Shown in pieces: positions 15,151 through 18,285 of a DNA stretch of 18,285 bases. The translations under genes and the position numbers were made by a program. The DNA lies in contig JBEGQI010000062.1 of assembly GCA_041181065.1 (NCBI GenBank), positions 1 through 18,285 on the forward strand. The letters run 5' to 3'. The notes beneath the pieces were generated by a model that worked only from the letters and a program-made list of their open reading frames with translations, was not told the origin of the DNA and did not search any database. The stretch's first letter is position 1; each line of letters opens with the position of its first letter. The DNA is from DSYF01 sp041181065. Its GTDB lineage: Bacteria; Verrucomicrobiota; Verrucomicrobiia; Limisphaerales; DSYF01.

Positions 15151-15768
15151 ATGAAAAACATCCTGCTCGCTCTCGCTGCGTTCTCCTTGCTCGCCTGCAC
15201 GGCGTCGGCGCAGACCAACCAGACGCATTATCCCAAGGCCAAGGTCAGCTTCGGAGACTTCAAAAGCATCATGGCCGAAGTGGAAGCGCATCGCGCCAGC
15301 CGGCTCGTGGACTTGAACACCTTCCTCAAGCTGAGCCAGGAACCCGGCGTCATCATCCTCGATGCCCGTTCCACGAATCGCTACGAACGCATCCACATCC
15401 AGGGGGCGAAACATCTCGCCTTCACCGACTTCACGCAGGGCAGTCTTGCGCAGGTCATCCCTTCGCCCGAAACCAAGATTCTCATCTACTGCAACAACAA
15501 CTTCGAAGGCAACCAAGTGGACTTCGCGTCCAAGGTGTTCAACCCGCGCCCGCAACCGGGACGCGCTGAGGCGAATCAATTCGCCCAGCAAGCTCGACCG
15601 CGCATGATGGCGTTGAACATCCCCACCTACATCAACCTCTACGGCTACGGTTACCACAACGTCTATGAGCTGGACGAACTCGTGAATGTCACCGACCCCC
15701 GCATCAAGTTCGAAGGCACTGTCGTGGACGCCTCTGCGAAAGCCGTGCCGGCAACCATTCCCAAGTGA
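15151..15768 (+). CDS. Secreted rhodanese-like domain protein
   Basis: A 205-residue exported protein. The signal peptide MKNILLALAAFSLLACTASA is probably cut before QTNQ. LLAC (13-16) could alternatively be read as a weak lipobox, which would make it a lipoprotein. The rhodanese-like fold covers ~50-165. It has VIILDARSTNRYERIHIQGA with the typical DAR and HI.GA motifs, then an active-site loop YCNNNFEGN with Cys114, which would carry a persulfide. The loop is followed by an insertion (FNPRPQPGRAEANQF), then ALNIPTYINLYGYGYHNVYEL in place of the usual GG-hxxW ending. Single-domain periplasmic rhodanese-like proteins often have unknown substrates, and sulfurtransferase activity here is inferred only from the Cys. 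It shares a 131-nt divergent region with lpxI. Confidence 0.88.
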   Translation: MKNILLALAAFSLLACTASAQTNQTHYPKAKVSFGDFKSIMAEVEAHRASRLVDLNTFLKLSQEPGVIILDARSTNRYERIHIQGAKHLAFTDFTQGSLAQVIPSPETKILIYCNNNFEGNQVDFASKVFNPRPQPGRAEANQFAQQARPRMMALNIPTYINLYGYGYHNVYELDELVNVTDPRIKFEGTVVDASAKAVPATIPK

Positions 15769-16422
15769 CGCGCAATGCCAATGGCGCCGCCTCAACCGGT
15801 CCGAGTTTCGCCGATCGCCAGCTGGCGGCGGGATGAACTCCTCCCTGTTTACACCTCCTCCAGCGTGCGTCGGGAGTGCGGCACCGCACCGCGCCGCCCA
15901 CCCGGTGCACGCTGACGTCCGCCCAACGCACGGTGGCATGGCCCCACCGCATCGTGACGCGGGGGCGACATGCCGAAACCACCCGTCGCGGTGCGGGAAT
16001 TTCATTTTTATGCGCGGGGAAGTGATTTTCCCACGTGTAAAAACCACTTTTTCACCCCAAAACCGCCAAAGACGGTCAAAAAGACCCTTGGTGGCGATGG
16101 CGGGTGGTGAGGAGAGGGGGCTCAGACCGTGTGAGGGTTGTGCAGCACACTTCGATCTGCTGCGAAGAAGGCGGGGTGAGTTGTGCTATGTCGAATCCCT
16201 CCGCCGTCTTGAGTTGCCTCAAGGTTCCGGGCGCTGAGCAACGGCGCTCGGAACACCTGAAATATCGGTCGCGGCTCATGCGGTCCATAGCTGAAGTTTT
16301 GCGCTTTGCTGACAGTATTTTTGGAATTGGAGCATATGGCTTCGAACCGACCATTGGCTCCACTTCCCTTCGGCTTTCAAAAAAGTCTCGCGCTGTCTGC
16401 TTGAATCAGGACACTCGGCGCC
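15769..16422. other. Gene-free, hairpin-rich region
   Basis: About 650 nt without a convincing gene; short open frames here are compositionally poor. Visible structure: a 12-bp perfect palindrome CGCCAGCTGGCG (15816-15827), an 8-bp inverted repeat CAGCGTGC/GCACGCTG (15861-15868 and 15907-15914), AT-rich stretches near 15998-16060, and a strong imperfect hairpin at 16224-16254. CTGACA at 16309-16314 could be a -35 for the transporter, but no good -10 follows. No intrinsic terminator for the rhodanese-like gene was found. Confidence 0.5.
16224..16254. repeat. Inverted repeat / hairpin, 11-bp arms
   Basis: GTTCCGGGCGC (16224-16234) and GCGCTCGGAAC (16244-16254) pair at 10 of 11 positions, and the mismatch is G-T wobble compatible as RNA. 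The loop is TGAGCAACG. Outer AGG/CCT bases add pairs beyond a bulge. There is no U-run, so it is unlikely to be an intrinsic terminator. It may be a protein site, an RNA structure or the end of a dispersed element. Confidence 0.4.
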
Positions 16423-18285
16423 ATGCACTCTGCACCCGACCGTGCTTCCGCCGCGGAGCACCCCGAAGAAAAGCAGTTTCATCTTCCCACCGAACCTTTC
16501 AAGGGCACGCCTGAAGAAATCGAGCGCCAGTGGTTTGAAAAGGTTTACAAGGGCAGGGGTGACTCCATGTCGCAACTTACCTGGCGGGCGATCATCATGG
16601 GGTCTTTGCTTGGCGGAGTTCTTTCGCTGACAAATCTATACATCGGCCTGAAGACTGGCTGGGGATTCGGCGTGTCGATCACCGCTTGCATCCTTTCCTA
16701 CGCGATTTGGACAACGTTCCAGAAGATTGGCCTTGTCAAAACTCCGATGACCATTTTGGAGAACAACTGCATGCAATCGGCAGCCAGTGCTGCGGGCTAT
16801 TCCACCGGCAGCACCCTGATTTCTGCATTCGCTGCCTACATCCTGTTGAACGGCAAACCGCTTTCGACGCCGCTAACGCTCGCCTGGGTTTTCTTCCTCG
16901 CCCTGCTGGGTGTGACCATGGCCATCCCGATGAAACGTCAGATGGTCAACGTTGAACAATTGCCGTTCCCCACCGGCACGGCTTCGGCCGAGACGCTGCA
17001 AGTGCTGCATGCGCATTCCGGCAAGGGCATGCGAGCGGCGATGGGGTTGATCATTTCCGCGCTGATCGCTGCGCTCGACAAGTTCTGGGCGGACGGCTTT
17101 ATGTTGGTGAGCAAGTTGTGGTCGAGCATGGCTGGCTTGAAGGCATTTAGCAGCGCGACGTTAATCGATAAATTGCAGGACAAAGTTCTTGGTGCGGCCT
17201 ATCCGCTTTGGCAGGGGCGCACGATGACTTTCAACTGGGATCTCACCTTCATCGGAGCGGGTGCGCTTACCGGCATCCGCGTTTGCACGAGCATGCTCAT
17301 CAGCGCAACGCTTTGCTGGGGTGTGTTCATTCCTGTGCTTCAAAACAAAGGGATCGTTCCCGCCGCCGGCGGATTTCGTGACTGTGTCCAGTGGTCGCTC
17401 TGGGGCGGCACGGCGTGCATGGTGTCGTCCGGTTTGCTCTCCTTCCTCTTGCAATGGCGCTCAACGTTACGCGCGTTCCGCAATCTGGGCACTATCTTCA
17501 AGTCGAGGAAATCCGGCACTCAACAGGACGAGATGGAAGCCATCGAGACGCCGTTCTCGTGGTTCCTGGCCGGCCAGTTGGTCTCATTGATTGCGCTCGC
17601 GATCCTGGCGCACATGTCCTTCGGCATGCACTACTGGCAAAGCGCTCTGGCGGTCGCGTTGTCCTTCATCCTTGCTGTCGTTGCCTGCCGGGTGACTGGT
17701 GAGACCGATACGACGCCCATTGGTGCAATGGGCAAGGTGACGCAACTCACGTTCGGTGCAATCAACCCGGGCAATGTGAATCTTAACCTGATGGCGGCAA
17801 ACATCACCTCCGGTGCGGCCATCTCTTCGGCGGATTTGTTGACCGACCTCAAGAGTGGGTATCTCCTTGGCGCCAATCCGCGGAAACAATTCCTCGCTCA
17901 ATTTTCCGGCATTTTCATCGGCACGGTGGTCACGGTGCTATCGTTCCGTGCGCTTGTTCCTTCCGGTGACGTGTTGAACGGACAGCCGTTCGCCGCGCCG
18001 TCGGCGCAAACTTGGGCGGCGGTAGCCAAGGCATTGAGTCATGGATTCGCCGAGATCGCCCCGCTCAAGCGCTGGTCCATGTTGGTGGGGGCCTTGCTCG
18101 GGGTTGTGCTCACGATCCTCCCGATGATTTTCAAGAAACAGCAAAAGTGGATCCCTTCCGCGGCGGGTGTCGGGCTTGCGTGGGTCTTTGAATGGAATGC
18201 CAGCCTGATGTTTTTTATCGGTGCGCTGATCGCCTGGGGGGTGGAGTTGGGGTCCAAGAAAACGGCGGACGAGTTCACTTATCCA
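16423..18285 (+). CDS. OPT-family oligopeptide transporter (partial, runs off the right edge)
   Basis: At least 621 residues with no stop before the window end. A hydrophilic N-terminal tail (~1-45, TEPFKGTPEEIERQWFEKVY) precedes many membrane helices, starting with TWRAIIMGSLLGGVLSLTNL. Family landmarks are LYIGLKTGWGFGVSI, MQSAASAAGYSTGSTL, VEQLPFPTGTASAETLQVLH and, in the second half, TGETDTTPIGAMGKVTQLTF and NPGNVNLNLMAANITSGAA. OPT proteins are proton-coupled symporters of the inner membrane, and bacterial members are linked to small peptides or, in the YSL branch, metal chelates. The substrate is not predictable here. I chose ATG 16423 because it opens the frame ahead of the conserved N-terminal tail; no Shine-Dalgarno is evident. 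The C-terminal helix or helices are missing from the window. Confidence 0.93.
   Translation, partial: MHSAPDRASAAEHPEEKQFHLPTEPFKGTPEEIERQWFEKVYKGRGDSMSQLTWRAIIMGSLLGGVLSLTNLYIGLKTGWGFGVSITACILSYAIWTTFQKIGLVKTPMTILENNCMQSAASAAGYSTGSTLISAFAAYILLNGKPLSTPLTLAWVFFLALLGVTMAIPMKRQMVNVEQLPFPTGTASAETLQVLHAHSGKGMRAAMGLIISALIAALDKFWADGFMLVSKLWSSMAGLKAFSSATLIDKLQDKVLGAAYPLWQGRTMTFNWDLTFIGAGALTGIRVCTSMLISATLCWGVFIPVLQNKGIVPAAGGFRDCVQWSLWGGTACMVSSGLLSFLLQWRSTLRAFRNLGTIFKSRKSGTQQDEMEAIETPFSWFLAGQLVSLIALAILAHMSFGMHYWQSALAVALSFILAVVACRVTGETDTTPIGAMGKVTQLTFGAINPGNVNLNLMAANITSGAAISSADLLTDLKSGYLLGANPRKQFLAQFSGIFIGTVVTVLSFRALVPSGDVLNGQPFAAPSAQTWAAVAKALSHGFAEIAPLKRWSMLVGALLGVVLTILPMIFKKQQKWIPSAAGVGLAWVFEWNASLMFFIGALIAWGVELGSKKTADEFTYP

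Noticed and set aside
15031..16047. 338-codon minus-strand open frame over the rhodanese-like gene and its downstream region
   Set aside because: Half of it is antisense to the rhodanese-like gene, and the rest is Arg/Pro/Cys-rich without homology signals. There is no RBS.

Overview
The window looks like a chromosomal segment of a GC-rich Gram-negative bacterium, most probably Verrucomicrobiota (Pedosphaera/Limisphaerales-like). This is a family-level inference. It rests on a short pseudopilin of the type abundant in that phylum, fibre proteins with PAANLTGSVPS/IADARLSANV repeats and an S74-type chaperone tail, and a small secreted protein ending in FYRLFKP. LpxI and a TonB-dependent receptor show that there is an outer membrane with lipid A.

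Layout. 1-649: a minus-strand pseudopilin with a terminator hairpin downstream and a good sigma70-like promoter plus a palindromic operator candidate upstream. 650-1503: non-coding, dominated by thirteen head-to-tail degenerate 21-bp repeats (908-1180). 1504-4581: a plus-strand cluster of secreted or surface proteins. It comprises a fibre protein with a broken 5' end, a chimeric S74-chaperone protein cut by a stop codon, and an intact small secreted protein. The first two genes carry visible lesions, so the cluster looks to be decaying or recombining. 4582-4939: a second, divergent array of the same 21-bp repeat family in the opposite orientation, then a strong terminator for gnd. 4940-6412 (minus): 6-phosphogluconate dehydrogenase.

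6768-13649 is the functional centre: four tightly packed plus-strand genes with a 2-nt gap, then an ATGA overlap, then a TAATG overlap. They encode a TonB-dependent receptor, a YfiR-like periplasmic protein, a CHASE8-HAMP-PAS histidine kinase and a REC-PAS-HisKA-HATPase-REC hybrid kinase. The gene order suggests an envelope-sensing relay in which a receptor and a YfiR-like protein feed a kinase, where the classical Yfi system has a GGDEF cyclase. No DNA-binding or c-di-GMP output domain is present in the window.

13646-15019 (minus): lpxI and a conserved-looking helical protein of unknown function, convergent with the signalling operon and sharing its CTAG stop. 15151-15768: a secreted rhodanese-like protein divergent from lpxI. 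15769-16422: a gene-free, hairpin-rich stretch. 16423 to the end: an OPT-family oligopeptide transporter that runs off the window.
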